Assembly (NCBI RefSeq): GCF_039832105.1
Contig: NZ_JBDOHS010000006.1
Location: 62,001-126,000, forward strand
DNA length: 64,000 nucleotides
Reading direction: 5' to 3'
Source of the DNA: Dorea_A sp016295505
GTDB taxonomy: Bacteria > Bacillota > Clostridia > Lachnospirales > Lachnospiraceae
The notes below the pieces were generated by a model, which was given only the letters and a program-made list of their open reading frames with translations, did not search any database and was not told the origin of the DNA. A program made the translations under genes and the position numbers. How positions within the stretch are numbered: the first letter of the stretch is position 1; each line of letters opens with the position of its first letter. Of this stretch, positions 34,671 to 43,741 are shown piece after piece.

Positions 34671-36338
34671 TTATACATCCATAATAATCGGTAATACCAT
34701 CGGTTTTCTCTTGGTCCGTTTCCAGATAAAATCATTCATGGTATCCCGAATTACCAGTTTGATCTTGCTCCAGTCAGCATTGCGCTGATGGTTCAGGCAG
34801 TCCTCTACTGCATCTGTCACAATATTTCTTGCTTCTTCCATCAGACTTTCGGATTCCCGCACATATACAAAGCCTCTGGATACGATATCCGGCCCTGCAA
34901 GCAGCTGATTGCTTCCCTTCTCCAGGGTCAGTACAACGATCAGGATTCCATCCTCCGCCAGATGCTGTCTGTCGCGAAGCACAATATTTCCCACATCACC
35001 GACACCAAGACCGTCTACCAGAATCTCTCCTGTGTGTATCTTATCTACAACCTTTGCTTCCTGATCACTGACTTCCAGAACATCGCCTGATTTCAGAATA
35101 AAGATATTGTCTTTCGGAATTCCCAGGTTTCTTGCAATTGCAGCATTTGCTTTCAGATGACGATACTCACCATGTACCGGCAACGCATATTTCGGCTTCA
35201 CCAGTGAATAGATCAGCTTCAACTCTTCCTGACATGCATGCCCGGATACGTGTGCATCCTGGAAGATTACATTTGCTCCCTTTGCAGACAGTTCATTGAT
35301 CACCTTCGATACAGACTTTTCATTTCCCGGAATCGGATTGGAACTGAAGATTACTGTGTCGCCCGGCATAATCGTAACCTTTTTATGCACGTCTGCTGCC
35401 ATACGAGATAACGCCGCCATAGATTCTCCCTGACTTCCCGTCGTGATCAGCACCGTCTTTTCCGGCGGATAATTTTTCATCTGATCAATCTCAATCAACG
35501 TATTTTCCGGCACATTCAGATAGCCCAGTTCCTGTGCAACCTGAATGATATTGACCATGCTCCGGCCTTCTACAACAACCTTACGGTTATACTTACATGC
35601 AGAATTGATGATCTGCTGTACACGGTCTACATTCGATGCAAATGTAGCTATGATGATTCTCGTATTCTGATGCTCAGCAAAAATGTGATCAAACGTAATT
35701 CCGACAGTACGTTCTGACTGGGTAAATCCCGGCCGTTCCGCGTTGGTACTGTCTGACATCAGAACCAGAACGCCTTTTTTCCCAATCTCTGCAAAACGCT
35801 GCAGATCAATTGCATCACCATATACCGGCGTATAATCCACTTTAAAGTCTCCGGTATGAACAACGATTCCGGCCGGTGAATAGATGGCCAGAGCCGCCGC
35901 ATCCTGAATACTGTGATTCGTCTTGATAAATTCGATTCTGAACTGTCCAAGATTAATGGACTGTCCGTGTTTTACCACTTTTCTTCGGGTACTGCGCAGC
36001 AGATTATGCTCTGTCAGCTTCTTTTCAATAATACCCATAGTCAGCTTTGTCGCGTAGATCGGAAGATTCAATTCGCGCAATGTATACGGCAATGCACCAA
36101 TATGATCCTCATGACCGTGGGTAATCACAAAGCCTTTTACTTTCTGAATATTCTCTTTCAGATAAGACACATCCGGAATCACAAGATCGATTCCGAGCAT
36201 ATCTTCTTCCGGGAAAGAGAGTCCGCAGTCCACAACAATAATACTGTCTTCGTATTCAAAGGCAGTAATGTTCATTCCGATCTTTTCCAGACCTCCGAGT
36301 GGAATGATACGCAATTTTCCGTTATTCTCTTTTTTCAA
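34671..36338 (-). CDS. rnjA: Ribonuclease J
   Basis: Metallo-beta-lactamase-fold 5'-3' exo- and endoribonuclease for mRNA and rRNA processing. The protein has GGLEKIGMNITAFEYED, the metal motif THGHEDHIGALPY, HTGDFKVDYTP, LMSDSTNAERPGFTQSE, a beta-CASP domain, and HVSGHACQEELKL followed by HGEYRHL. A TTG start at 36338 is preferred. GGAGGTG, part of the fur 3' end, lies correctly upstream and gives (M)KKENNGKLRIIPLG; a longer in-frame frame from ATG 36392 lies wholly inside fur. ~555 residues. Translation is probably coupled to fur. Confidence 0.93.
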   Translation of the reverse strand: MKKENNGKLRIIPLGGLEKIGMNITAFEYEDSIIVVDCGLSFPEEDMLGIDLVIPDVSYLKENIQKVKGFVITHGHEDHIGALPYTLRELNLPIYATKLTMGIIEKKLTEHNLLRSTRRKVVKHGQSINLGQFRIEFIKTNHSIQDAAALAIYSPAGIVVHTGDFKVDYTPVYGDAIDLQRFAEIGKKGVLVLMSDSTNAERPGFTQSERTVGITFDHIFAEHQNTRIIIATFASNVDRVQQIINSACKYNRKVVVEGRSMVNIIQVAQELGYLNVPENTLIEIDQMKNYPPEKTVLITTGSQGESMAALSRMAADVHKKVTIMPGDTVIFSSNPIPGNEKSVSKVINELSAKGANVIFQDAHVSGHACQEELKLIYSLVKPKYALPVHGEYRHLKANAAIARNLGIPKDNIFILKSGDVLEVSDQEAKVVDKIHTGEILVDGLGVGDVGNIVLRDRQHLAEDGILIVVLTLEKGSNQLLAGPDIVSRGFVYVRESESLMEEARNIVTDAVEDCLNHQRNADWSKIKLVIRDTMNDFIWKRTKRKPMVLPIIMDV

Positions 36339-36340
36339 AT

Positions 36341-36820
36341 TTACACCTCCACGTGCTTTTCCGTACTTGCCTTTTTCAGGCATTCCTGACACTGTCCATA
36401 GAATTTTAATTCGTGGTCCAACACGTGGAATCCCATCTCTTTCTCAATCCGACTCTCTAATTCGTCCAACAAGTCGTCTTTAAACGGGATCACCTGTCCG
36501 CATGTCCTGCATACCAGATGATGATGATGATGGTGTCTCTCTTCTCCATCATAAAATTCCCCTATCTCATAACGCGCACACCCGTCATCAAGACTGATGC
36601 GACCCACCAATTGCATTTCTAATAACAGTTGTACTGTCCGATAGATCGTTGCCAGACCGATCTCCGGATAGTCTTCTCTTACAAGTTCATAGATATCTTC
36701 TGCAGTCATATGTCTGTCTCGATGTGCTGCAAGTACCTCCAAAACCAGTAATCTCTGATTTGTTACTTTCAGACCTTTCTCTCTCAGCATTTTCCTGAAT
36801 TTCTCTTCACTGATAGACAT
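36341..36820 (-). CDS. Fur-family transcriptional regulator
   Basis: Metal-dependent repressor of 159 residues. The winged helix (~1-85: GLKVTNQRLLVLEVLAAHRDRHMTAEDIYELV, GLATIYRTVQLLLEM) is followed by a dimerisation/metal domain with HHHHHHLVCRTCGQVI and a second cysteine pair CQECLKK for structural zinc. The six-histidine run is longer than usual. Position between DUF1292 and rnjA matches clostridial ireB-ruvX-yrzB-fur order. Whether it senses iron, zinc or peroxide is not clear. Confidence 0.93.
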   Translation of the reverse strand: MSISEEKFRKMLREKGLKVTNQRLLVLEVLAAHRDRHMTAEDIYELVREDYPEIGLATIYRTVQLLLEMQLVGRISLDDGCARYEIGEFYDGEERHHHHHHLVCRTCGQVIPFKDDLLDELESRIEKEMGFHVLDHELKFYGQCQECLKKASTEKHVEV

Positions 36821-36825
36821 AAAAA

Positions 36826-37086
36826 TTACCTTTCAATCTCAACATCCTCAAGCAGTTCTTCAAATACTTTCGAAATGGCAGTCAGCTCTACATCATCTTC
36901 TACGATCTCATATATGCTTTCTGCCGACTGAGCAGCAGATGTATCCTTCAAGATCAGGCATTCCGCATCATCATCTTCGGAATCTGTCACCAGAATATAA
37001 GATACACCATTCACCATGGTCTGTTCCAATACAAAAAATTCTACTTCTTCATGCATTTCTTCGGACATGAACTTTATCTTTTCCAT
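36826..37086 (-). CDS. DUF1292 family protein (YrzB-like)
   Basis: Small acidic protein of 86 residues (MEKIKFMSEEMHEEVEFFVLEQTMVNGVSYILVTD...). The FVLEQTxxNGxxYILV(T/A)D core defines DUF1292, whose biochemical role is unknown. ATG 37086 is chosen because AGAGGTG lies upstream; the in-frame extension to 37179 has no ribosome site. Conserved neighbour of ruvX and ireB. Confidence 0.9.
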   Translation of the reverse strand: MEKIKFMSEEMHEEVEFFVLEQTMVNGVSYILVTDSEDDDAECLILKDTSAAQSAESIYEIVEDDVELTAISKVFEELLEDVEIER

Positions 37087-37123
37087 ATATACACCTCTGA
37101 ACCGTTTCTGATTCATTATCTGC

Positions 37124-37543
37124 TTATGGCAATGAATCCAGATATCCCTGCAATATAAAAACTGCCGCAATCTTATCAATATATTTCTTGCGGTCTTCTC
37201 GCCTTACCTTATTCTCGATCAAAGTACGTTCTGCTTCCACCGTAGTCAATCGTTCATCCCACATTACGACTTCCAGTCCGGTACGTCTCTTCAGCATCTC
37301 TCCAAACGCGATCGCCTTCTCTGCCCGTTCTCCGATATCATTATTCATATGCTTTGGCAGTCCCAGAACGATTTTTTCTACCTGATACTCTTCAATCAGT
37401 GCCTCTATACGGGCACACGTCTTGCGCAGCTTATTCTCTTCCTTGCGGCATATGGTCTCCACAGCCTGGGCTGTGATCCCCAGAGGATCACTGACTGCCA
37501 CACCGACCGTTTTGGAACCATAATCAAGTCCCATGATTCTCAT
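37124..37543 (-). CDS. ruvX: RuvX/YqgF putative Holliday junction resolvase or pre-16S rRNA nuclease
   Basis: RNase H-fold protein of 139 residues. Motifs are MRIMGLDYGSKTVGVAVSDPLG (first Asp), EKIVLGLPKHMNNDIGERAEKA (Glu region), and WDERLTTVEAERTLIE with C-terminal KKYIDKIAAVFILQGYLD (last Asp). The family acts in 16S rRNA 5'-end maturation in bacteria. The start overlaps the end of ireB by a few bases, so translation is coupled. Confidence 0.95.
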   Translation of the reverse strand: MRIMGLDYGSKTVGVAVSDPLGITAQAVETICRKEENKLRKTCARIEALIEEYQVEKIVLGLPKHMNNDIGERAEKAIAFGEMLKRRTGLEVVMWDERLTTVEAERTLIENKVRREDRKKYIDKIAAVFILQGYLDSLP

Positions 37544-37548
37544 TGTCA

Positions 37549-37812
37549 TTATTCCCAATCATTATGCTTAATATACGTTTTAAGCATCTCTTCTACCAAT
37601 TCGTCCCGTTCCATCTTCATGATCAGGCTTCTTGCCCCGTTGTGGCTTGTAATGTATGTCGGATCCCCTGACATAATATAGCCCACAATCTGGTTAACCG
37701 GGTTATACCCTTTTTCACTCAATGCTTTATATACGATTTCAAGAATATCTTTTGCCTGAATCTGCGGGCCGCTTTCTACCTGGAAAAACTGGGTGCTGGA
37801 TAAATCTTTCAT
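37549..37812 (-). CDS. ireB: IreB-family regulatory phosphoprotein (UPF0297)
   Basis: Small cytosolic protein of 87 residues, substrate of the Ser/Thr kinase IreK/PrkC in enterococci, where it tunes cephalosporin resistance. The family core is clear: GYNPVNQIVGYIMSGDPTYITSHNGARSLIMKMERDELVEEML. ATG 37812 (MKDLSSTQFF) has GAGAGG upstream. It leads the ireB-ruvX-DUF1292 set. Confidence 0.95.
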   Translation of the reverse strand: MKDLSSTQFFQVESGPQIQAKDILEIVYKALSEKGYNPVNQIVGYIMSGDPTYITSHNGARSLIMKMERDELVEEMLKTYIKHNDWE

Positions 37813-37870
37813 ATACTCACGTCCTCTCAAAATACTTCATAGCTTATTCTACATGATACATCATAAAATT

Positions 37871-39181
37871 TCAATGCATTATTTGCAAATGACTCTCAAT
37901 TTGTACATTTACCAGCTGATTGGAAAGATCCTCTGCCACTTCCATTCCAACCTTCACATATTCTTTTGTATGTCCGGTCTGATAGACCTTTCCGTCTACG
38001 CAGGTTTCCTCTTCCATCAAAACTTCCTGTGTCGTACCAATCAGCGTTTCTTCATATGCTTTCTGCTTTTGTCTGCTAAGTTCCAGAAGCTTCGCGCTTC
38101 GTACTGTCTTGATCTGATCCGGCACCTGATCCGGCATCACAGCTGCTTTTGTACCTTCTCTTCTGGAATATTTGAATACATGTGTTTCGTAAAAATTCAC
38201 TTTATCAACAAATGCTTTTGACTGTGCAAACTCTTCCTCCGTCTCTCCCGGAAATCCCACGATCACATCGGTTGTAAGTGCCGGATTATGGAAATACTTT
38301 CTGAGAAGCATGCACTTATCATAATACTCATCTGCCGTATATCTGCGATTCATCCGCTTCAGTGTTGCATCACAGCCGCTCTGCAGTGACAGATGAAAAT
38401 GCGGACAGATCTTCGGAAGTTTTGACAGAGTCTCTGCAAATTCTTCTGTAATAATTCTTGGTTCCAGAGAACCCAGACGGATTCGATGAATTCCTTCTAT
38501 CTCATGGATAGACAAAATCAGTGATAACAGATCATCTCCCGTGTCCACCCCGTAGGAACTCAGATGGATTCCCGTCAGGACAACCTCTTTATAGCCATTG
38601 GCAGCGAGCCCTTTTACCTCCTCCAGAACACTCTGACGACTTCTGCTCCTTACCCGTCCTCTCGCATACGGAATGATGCAATAGGAACAAAACTGATTAC
38701 ATCCATCCTGCACCTTAATATAGGCTCTGGTATGCTCTGCCGTTCTGGAAAGATGCAGTTCCTCATACTCTTTCTCGTGATTAATGTCCGTAAGTTCCCT
38801 GCTTTTCACTTCCGTTTGCTGCAGCTGTCCGGCATTCTTTCTTTCATTCATGTATGTTTCCAGGATCGTCACAATATCTTTTTTCCGGTTATTCCCTACT
38901 ACAATATCGATCACATCATCCAGTTCTTCCTTTCTTGCCTGCACATAACATCCACAGGCCACCACGATGGCATCCGGATTCATCTTTCTTGCACGGTGCA
39001 GCATCTGTCTGGATTTACGATCCGCCATATTCGTGACCGTACATGTGTTGATGATATAGATATCTGCCTCCTCCTTAAACGGAACGATCTCATAGCCGTC
39101 CTTCTCAAGAAGTTCCTGCATTGCTTCCGTCTCATATGCATTTACCTTACACCCAAGGTTGTGTAATGCCACTTTCTTCAT
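37871..39181 (-). CDS. mtaB: MtaB, tRNA threonylcarbamoyladenosine methylthiotransferase
   Basis: Radical-SAM methylthiotransferase that converts t6A37 to ms2t6A37 in tRNA. The 436-residue protein has the UPF0004 N-domain (LGCKVNAYETEAMQELLE, INTCTVTNMADRKSRQ, VACGCYVQ; three Fe-S cysteines). The radical-SAM motif is CNQFCSYCIIPYARG, and a C-terminal TRAM domain follows. The 'GCKVNAYETEAM' start distinguishes MtaB from MiaB. ATG follows GAAAGGACAAAAACAT. Confidence 0.95.
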   Translation of the reverse strand: MKKVALHNLGCKVNAYETEAMQELLEKDGYEIVPFKEEADIYIINTCTVTNMADRKSRQMLHRARKMNPDAIVVACGCYVQARKEELDDVIDIVVGNNRKKDIVTILETYMNERKNAGQLQQTEVKSRELTDINHEKEYEELHLSRTAEHTRAYIKVQDGCNQFCSYCIIPYARGRVRSRSRQSVLEEVKGLAANGYKEVVLTGIHLSSYGVDTGDDLLSLILSIHEIEGIHRIRLGSLEPRIITEEFAETLSKLPKICPHFHLSLQSGCDATLKRMNRRYTADEYYDKCMLLRKYFHNPALTTDVIVGFPGETEEEFAQSKAFVDKVNFYETHVFKYSRREGTKAAVMPDQVPDQIKTVRSAKLLELSRQKQKAYEETLIGTTQEVLMEEETCVDGKVYQTGHTKEYVKVGMEVAEDLSNQLVNVQIESHLQIMH

Positions 39182-39324
39182 ATGTTTTTGTCCTTTCTAT
39201 ACAGATTGTTGTAACATCTAACGAAAAATCCCCAAATTCTTTGGCACTTTGTTCCTTGACTTTTGTACCCCTGACTTTTAATATATCTATAGAACACGAA
39301 AAGAACTCAAGGAGGGTATTTCCA

Positions 39325-39558
39325 ATGAAAACAGTACAAATTTCTTTAAATTCAATTGACAAAGTAAAATCATTCGTAAACGATATCACAAAATTTGATC
39401 ATGACTTTGATTTAGTATCAGGAAGATATGTAATCGATGCAAAATCCATCATGGGTATCTTCAGCTTAGATCTTTCCAAACCGATCGACCTGAACATCCA
39501 TGCTGATGAAAACATCGATGAGATCATGGAAATGTTAAAACCATATCTGTGTGAATAA
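39325..39558 (+). CDS. HPr-like protein lacking the active-site histidine
   Basis: The 77-residue protein contains the HPr hallmark around the regulatory serine (VIDAKSIMGIFSLDLSKPIDL, compare HPr KSIMGVMSLG). It also has the usual C-terminal helix. The N-terminal stretch that normally carries the phosphorylatable His (GLHARPA) is replaced by NSIDKVKSF without histidine. It therefore cannot carry PTS phosphate at His15, but could be phosphorylated at the serine, like Bacillus Crh. ATG follows AAGGAGGGTATTTCCA. It is a single-gene unit with its own terminator. Confidence 0.85.
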   Translation: MKTVQISLNSIDKVKSFVNDITKFDHDFDLVSGRYVIDAKSIMGIFSLDLSKPIDLNIHADENIDEIMEMLKPYLCE

Positions 39559-39570
39559 TTTATTTGAAAG

Positions 39571-39607
39571 AAAAGGGCTGGCCTATTAAGGAACAGCCCC
39601 TTTTTTT
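39571..39607 (+). terminator. Terminator of the HPr-like gene
   Basis: AAAAGGGCTG (39571-39580) pairs with CAGCCCCTTTT around a ~13-base loop, followed by seven T. It may serve thiI from the other strand as well. Confidence 0.8.
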
Positions 39608-39611
39608 ATAT

Positions 39612-40793
39612 TTATTTTACTTCAATGATCTCAACTGTATCAATAGCTTCTTTCATGAGATCATCAATCTTCTCTGCCAGTTTCTCTTCAGAACGGCGGA
39701 TCACGTCAATATTTGGCTTTGTCACCGGATGTTTTGCAACAAAGATCGTACAGCAGTCTTCGAACGGCTGAATCGATGTCTCATAAGTGTCGATCTTCTC
39801 AGATACTTCAACGATCTCCTGTTTGTCAAATCCAATCAGCGGACGGTAAACCGGCATGGTACATACATCATTGGTTGCCGCCAGACTCTGCATGGTCTGA
39901 CTTGCCACCTGTCCGATGCTCTCTCCCGTAATCAGTCCGAGGCATCCGTCTTCTCTTGCAAAATGTTCTGCAATCCGCATCATATACCTTCTCATAATGA
40001 TCGTCAGCTCATCATGCGGACACTGATCATAGATATATAACTGGATATCCGTGAAGTTCACTACATGCAGTTTGATCGGTCCGGAATACTTTGCCACCTT
40101 CTTCGCAAGATCTACCACTTTTTGTTTTGCACGTTCGCTGGTATACGGAGGTGCATGAAAATACGTTGCTTCAATACCGACTCCGCGCTTGGAGATCATA
40201 TAACCGGCTACCGGACTGTCAATTCCACCGGAAAGCAGCAGCATCGCTCTTCCGTTGGTTCCCACCGGCATTCCGCCTGCTCCCGGAATGATCTGGGAAT
40301 ATACGTAGATCTCATTTCTGACTTCAATATTCACCATTACATCCGGATGATGCACATCCACACGAATCTCCGGAAACGCATAGAGAATTGCCTCGCCAAG
40401 ATCCCGGCTGATCTCCATGGAATTCTTCGGATAAGACTTCTTCGCACGTCTGGATTCCACCTTGAATGTAAAGTTCTTATCTTCATACATCTCATCCATA
40501 TATGCAACCACGTCTTTTTTCAGCTGTTCAAATCCCTGATCTTCCATGCGGACTACCGGGCAGATTCCCACCAGTCCAAACACCTTTTTCAGATGTTCCA
40601 CGGTATCATCATAATCATATTCGCCTTCACAGTCCACATAGATTCTCGCCTGTGACTTATACACCTGAAATTCTCCATCTACATCTTTCAGGGCATACCG
40701 CACCTGTCTGACGAGCGCATCCTCAAACAGGTGGCGGTTCTTTCCTTTAATTCCTATCTCACCGTATTTTAATAAAAATGTATGAAATCTCAT
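39612..40793 (-). CDS. thiI: ThiI, tRNA 4-thiouridine synthetase
   Basis: Inserts sulfur into tRNA uridine 8 and, in some bacteria, feeds thiamine synthesis. The 393-residue protein has an N-terminal ferredoxin-like and THUMP region (~1-165) and a PP-loop domain with LLSGGIDSPVAGYMISKRG (ATP-binding SGGxDS). CGxI-type ITGESIGQVASQTMQSL follows. No C-terminal rhodanese domain is present, as in other Firmicutes, so sulfur should come straight from the adjacent cysteine desulfurase. Confidence 0.95.
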   Translation of the reverse strand: MRFHTFLLKYGEIGIKGKNRHLFEDALVRQVRYALKDVDGEFQVYKSQARIYVDCEGEYDYDDTVEHLKKVFGLVGICPVVRMEDQGFEQLKKDVVAYMDEMYEDKNFTFKVESRRAKKSYPKNSMEISRDLGEAILYAFPEIRVDVHHPDVMVNIEVRNEIYVYSQIIPGAGGMPVGTNGRAMLLLSGGIDSPVAGYMISKRGVGIEATYFHAPPYTSERAKQKVVDLAKKVAKYSGPIKLHVVNFTDIQLYIYDQCPHDELTIIMRRYMMRIAEHFAREDGCLGLITGESIGQVASQTMQSLAATNDVCTMPVYRPLIGFDKQEIVEVSEKIDTYETSIQPFEDCCTIFVAKHPVTKPNIDVIRRSEEKLAEKIDDLMKEAIDTVEIIEVK

Positions 40794-40813
40794 CCTTCTG
40801 ATTCCTCTCTGTT

Positions 40814-41974
40814 CTAATGTCTGGTATATTTTCTAAGCATCGGTACTATATTATATAGTGCATCCAGTGTATAGTCAATCTCTTCCAGCATAGTAAATTC
40901 TGACATACTGAAACGAAGTGTCGCATCCAGAAATTCCTGTTTTACACCGATCCCTTTTAATACGCCGCTGATCTGCGGATGATTGGATGCACATGCAGAT
41001 CCCGCAGATACATAGATCCCTCTGTCTTCCAGCGCATGCAGCAGTACTTCACTTCGGATCCCTGCAAACCCGACACTGATAATATGCGGTGCTGAAGTCT
41101 CATCGTACAGCCCGTGGATCGTCGTATTTTCAATCTGACAGACGCCTTCTATGAAATGCTGCTTCAGGCTTCTCATTCTCTCAACTTTCTCATCCAGATT
41201 CTCATAGATGGTCTTTGCAGCCAGCGCAAGTCCTGCCGTTCCCGGAACATTTTCCGTACCGGATCGGATGTTTTTCTGATGTCCGCCTCCATAGATAATC
41301 GGACGGATCTTCACATGTTCACCGATATACAGTGCACCGACTCCCTTCGGACCATGAATCTTGTGTCCGCTGATCGAGCACATGTCTACCTTCAGCTTTT
41401 TCGGATAAATATGGTATTTACCAAAGCCCTGAACGGCATCCACATGGAAAAGAATATTCTTATTATAAGCTTTTACAATGCTCGCTGCCTCCTGGATCGG
41501 CTGCACGGATCCCACTTCATTGTTCACATACATCACAGATACCAGAATTGTGTCTTCACACAGTGCCTCTTTCAGCGCATCCAGACGGATTCTCCCATAC
41601 TTGTCTACCGGAAGGTAAGTGACACGATACCCTTCTTCCTCTTCCAGAAACCGCATGGCATTCAAAATCGCCGGATGCTCGATCGAAGATGTGATCAGAT
41701 GTTTTCCTGCACGTTTATTGGCTCTCGCCGCTCCTATCACCGCCAGATTATCACTTTCCGTTCCTCCGGAAGTGAAAAAGATCTCCTTTTCCTGAACCTT
41801 CCAGATCTTAGCCAGTGTTTCTTTGGCTTCTTTTATATACTTTTCCGCTGCCACACCCTTTGCGTGCATGGAAGACGGATTGCCGTAATCTTCACACATT
41901 ACCTTCTGCACCAGTTCTGCCACATTTCGATACGCCTGTGTCGTTGCAGAATTATCTAAATATACTTCTTTCAT
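40814..41974 (-). CDS. Cysteine desulfurase (NifS/IscS family, NifZ-like partner of ThiI)
   Basis: PLP enzyme that takes sulfur from cysteine. The 386-residue protein has the N-terminus VYLDNSATTQAY, FTSGGTESDNLAVIG, VDAVQGFGKYHI, the PLP-lysine motif SISGHKIHGPKGVGALYIG and the catalytic cysteine in SAGSACAS. It lies 20 bases upstream of thiI, the usual Firmicute pairing (NifZ-ThiI), so tRNA thiolation is the likely role. ATG 41974 follows GGAAGTGCGATTC. Confidence 0.95.
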   Translation of the reverse strand: MKEVYLDNSATTQAYRNVAELVQKVMCEDYGNPSSMHAKGVAAEKYIKEAKETLAKIWKVQEKEIFFTSGGTESDNLAVIGAARANKRAGKHLITSSIEHPAILNAMRFLEEEEGYRVTYLPVDKYGRIRLDALKEALCEDTILVSVMYVNNEVGSVQPIQEAASIVKAYNKNILFHVDAVQGFGKYHIYPKKLKVDMCSISGHKIHGPKGVGALYIGEHVKIRPIIYGGGHQKNIRSGTENVPGTAGLALAAKTIYENLDEKVERMRSLKQHFIEGVCQIENTTIHGLYDETSAPHIISVGFAGIRSEVLLHALEDRGIYVSAGSACASNHPQISGVLKGIGVKQEFLDATLRFSMSEFTMLEEIDYTLDALYNIVPMLRKYTRH

Positions 41975-42020
41975 GAATCGCACTTCCTACTTTTCTCTTT
42001 CTTACTATCAGATTATGTGA

Positions 42021-42758
42021 TTACCCTTCCAAGTGGAACATCAGAACCGACAGTGTCGTAAGTCCGGCTGTCTCTGTCCTGAGAATCCTTCTTCCCAGTG
42101 TAATAACTCTTGCCCCACAGGCAGTCGCTCTCTCAACCTCTTCCTGTTCAAATCCGCCTTCCGGTCCGATGAAAATCCCAATTGACTGTCCCGGCCGGAT
42201 CGAATCTATGATCCGCTTCGTCTCCTGCATGCCATCTGCCAACTCATAAGGAATCAGCACCACATCCAGCTTCTTTGCATACTCCAGTGCCTCCCGGTAA
42301 TTCATAACCGGATGTATCTCAGGAACATATCCTCTTCCGGCCTGCTTTGCCGCACTTTCTGCGATCTGCTGCCACCGGTCAACTTTTTTCGCCGCCTTTT
42401 TGTCATCCAGTTTCACCACGCACCGCTTTGTCGCTACCGGGACTACCTGGTACACTCCAAGCTCCACTGCTTTCTGCACGATCAGTTCCATCTTATCCTG
42501 CTTCGGAAGCCCCTGAAACAGATAGATATTGGAAGGAAGCTCCGTATCCACAAGTCCCCTTTCCATGATCTTCAGAATCGCAATGTCTTCTCCATATTCC
42601 TGCACGTCACACCGATATGTCTGATTGTTGCCGTCACTGATCATAACCTCTTCTCCCACGCGCATGCGCAGAACATTCTTCATATGGTTCACATCAGAAC
42701 CTTCAATATAGACCCTCTCTTCCTTCACCTGATCCGGTGTCACAAAAAAATGCTGCAT
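42021..42758 (-). CDS. rsmE: RsmE, 16S rRNA m3U1498 methyltransferase
   Basis: SPOUT-class methyltransferase of 245 residues. The N-terminal PUA-like domain (MQHFFVTPDQVKEERVYIEGSDVNHMKNVLRMRVG) precedes the knot domain. That domain has QKAVELGVYQVVPV, WQQIAESAAKQAGRGYVPEI, IGIFIGPEGGFEQEEVE and the C-terminal LGRRILRTETAGLTTLSVLM, diagnostic for RsmE. ATG 42758 is next to GGAGACGCC. Follows prmA by eight bases. Confidence 0.97.
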   Translation of the reverse strand: MQHFFVTPDQVKEERVYIEGSDVNHMKNVLRMRVGEEVMISDGNNQTYRCDVQEYGEDIAILKIMERGLVDTELPSNIYLFQGLPKQDKMELIVQKAVELGVYQVVPVATKRCVVKLDDKKAAKKVDRWQQIAESAAKQAGRGYVPEIHPVMNYREALEYAKKLDVVLIPYELADGMQETKRIIDSIRPGQSIGIFIGPEGGFEQEEVERATACGARVITLGRRILRTETAGLTTLSVLMFHLEG

Positions 42759-42766
42759 GGCGTCTC

Positions 42767-43720
42767 CTAATTCTTTCTTGCAGTTACAGATACCCATTCA
42801 CCCTGATGATGAACCTCCAGGACTTCCATACCTGCCTGTTTTACTGCATCCACAACCACTGTCTCTTTCTCGTCAATAATACCGCTGGTGATATAGATTC
42901 CACCCGGTTTCAGCTGATGAAGGATCACCGGTGTCAGCGGAAGCAGAACCTCTGCCAGGATATTAGCCGCTACAATATCGTATTTCTCATATCCAACCTG
43001 ATCCTGTATCTCTTTCTGATCGATGATATTGCCGATCATCACCTCATACTGACTCCTGTCAATTCCATTTGCCTCCATATTCTCGTGAGTCGCATCGATG
43101 GCACAGGGATCCAGATCAGTTCCCACGGAATGCTTTGCACCGAACTTCAGCGCAAGCATTCCCAGGATTCCACTTCCGCATCCTACATCCAGGATCTCTG
43201 TATCCGGCGTCACATACTTCTTCAGCTGACGGATGCAAAGCTGTGTCGTCTCATGCATTCCCGTTCCGAAAGCAGTTCCCGGATCGATATGGATCACCAT
43301 CTTGTCACTGTCTTTTGCTTCCACCTTCTCCCAGGACGGAATGACAAGAATGTCATCAATATAAAACTGATGAAAATACTGTTTCCAGTTATTCACCCAG
43401 TCTACATCCTCTGTCTGGGATTCTTCAATCGTACACTCCCCGACATTCAGATAGCTTCTCATCTCTTCCAGCTCTTTTCTCACATTCAGAAGAATCGTTC
43501 CTTTATCATCTTCTTCATCCAGGTAGAAGGTCAGATAGGCTGTTCCGTCATCTTCCGGTATGTCCGGCAGAATATCCACAAACATCTGCTCCTTATCGGA
43601 CTGTGTCAGCGGAATCTTATCCTCAATCTGCACCCCTTCGATTCCAAGATCCATCAGCATGCTGCTGACAATATCCTCTGCTTCTGTCGTTGTTTTTAAC
43701 CGAAACTGGTTCCACTTCAT
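42767..43720 (-). CDS. prmA: PrmA, ribosomal protein L11 methyltransferase
   Basis: Trimethylates ribosomal protein L11. The 317-residue protein has the N-terminal L11-recognition domain (MKWNQFRLKTTTEAEDIVSSML) and a SAM domain with GTAFGTGMHETTQLC, LDVGCGSGILGMLALKFGA and NILAEVLLPLTP. It ends ...GEWVSVTARK. ATG follows AAAGGAGACTAACAGATT. The prmA-rsmE pair is the normal Firmicute arrangement. Confidence 0.97.
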   Translation of the reverse strand: MKWNQFRLKTTTEAEDIVSSMLMDLGIEGVQIEDKIPLTQSDKEQMFVDILPDIPEDDGTAYLTFYLDEEDDKGTILLNVRKELEEMRSYLNVGECTIEESQTEDVDWVNNWKQYFHQFYIDDILVIPSWEKVEAKDSDKMVIHIDPGTAFGTGMHETTQLCIRQLKKYVTPDTEILDVGCGSGILGMLALKFGAKHSVGTDLDPCAIDATHENMEANGIDRSQYEVMIGNIIDQKEIQDQVGYEKYDIVAANILAEVLLPLTPVILHQLKPGGIYITSGIIDEKETVVVDAVKQAGMEVLEVHHQGEWVSVTARKN

Positions 43721-43741
43721 AATCTGTTAGTCTCCTTTATC

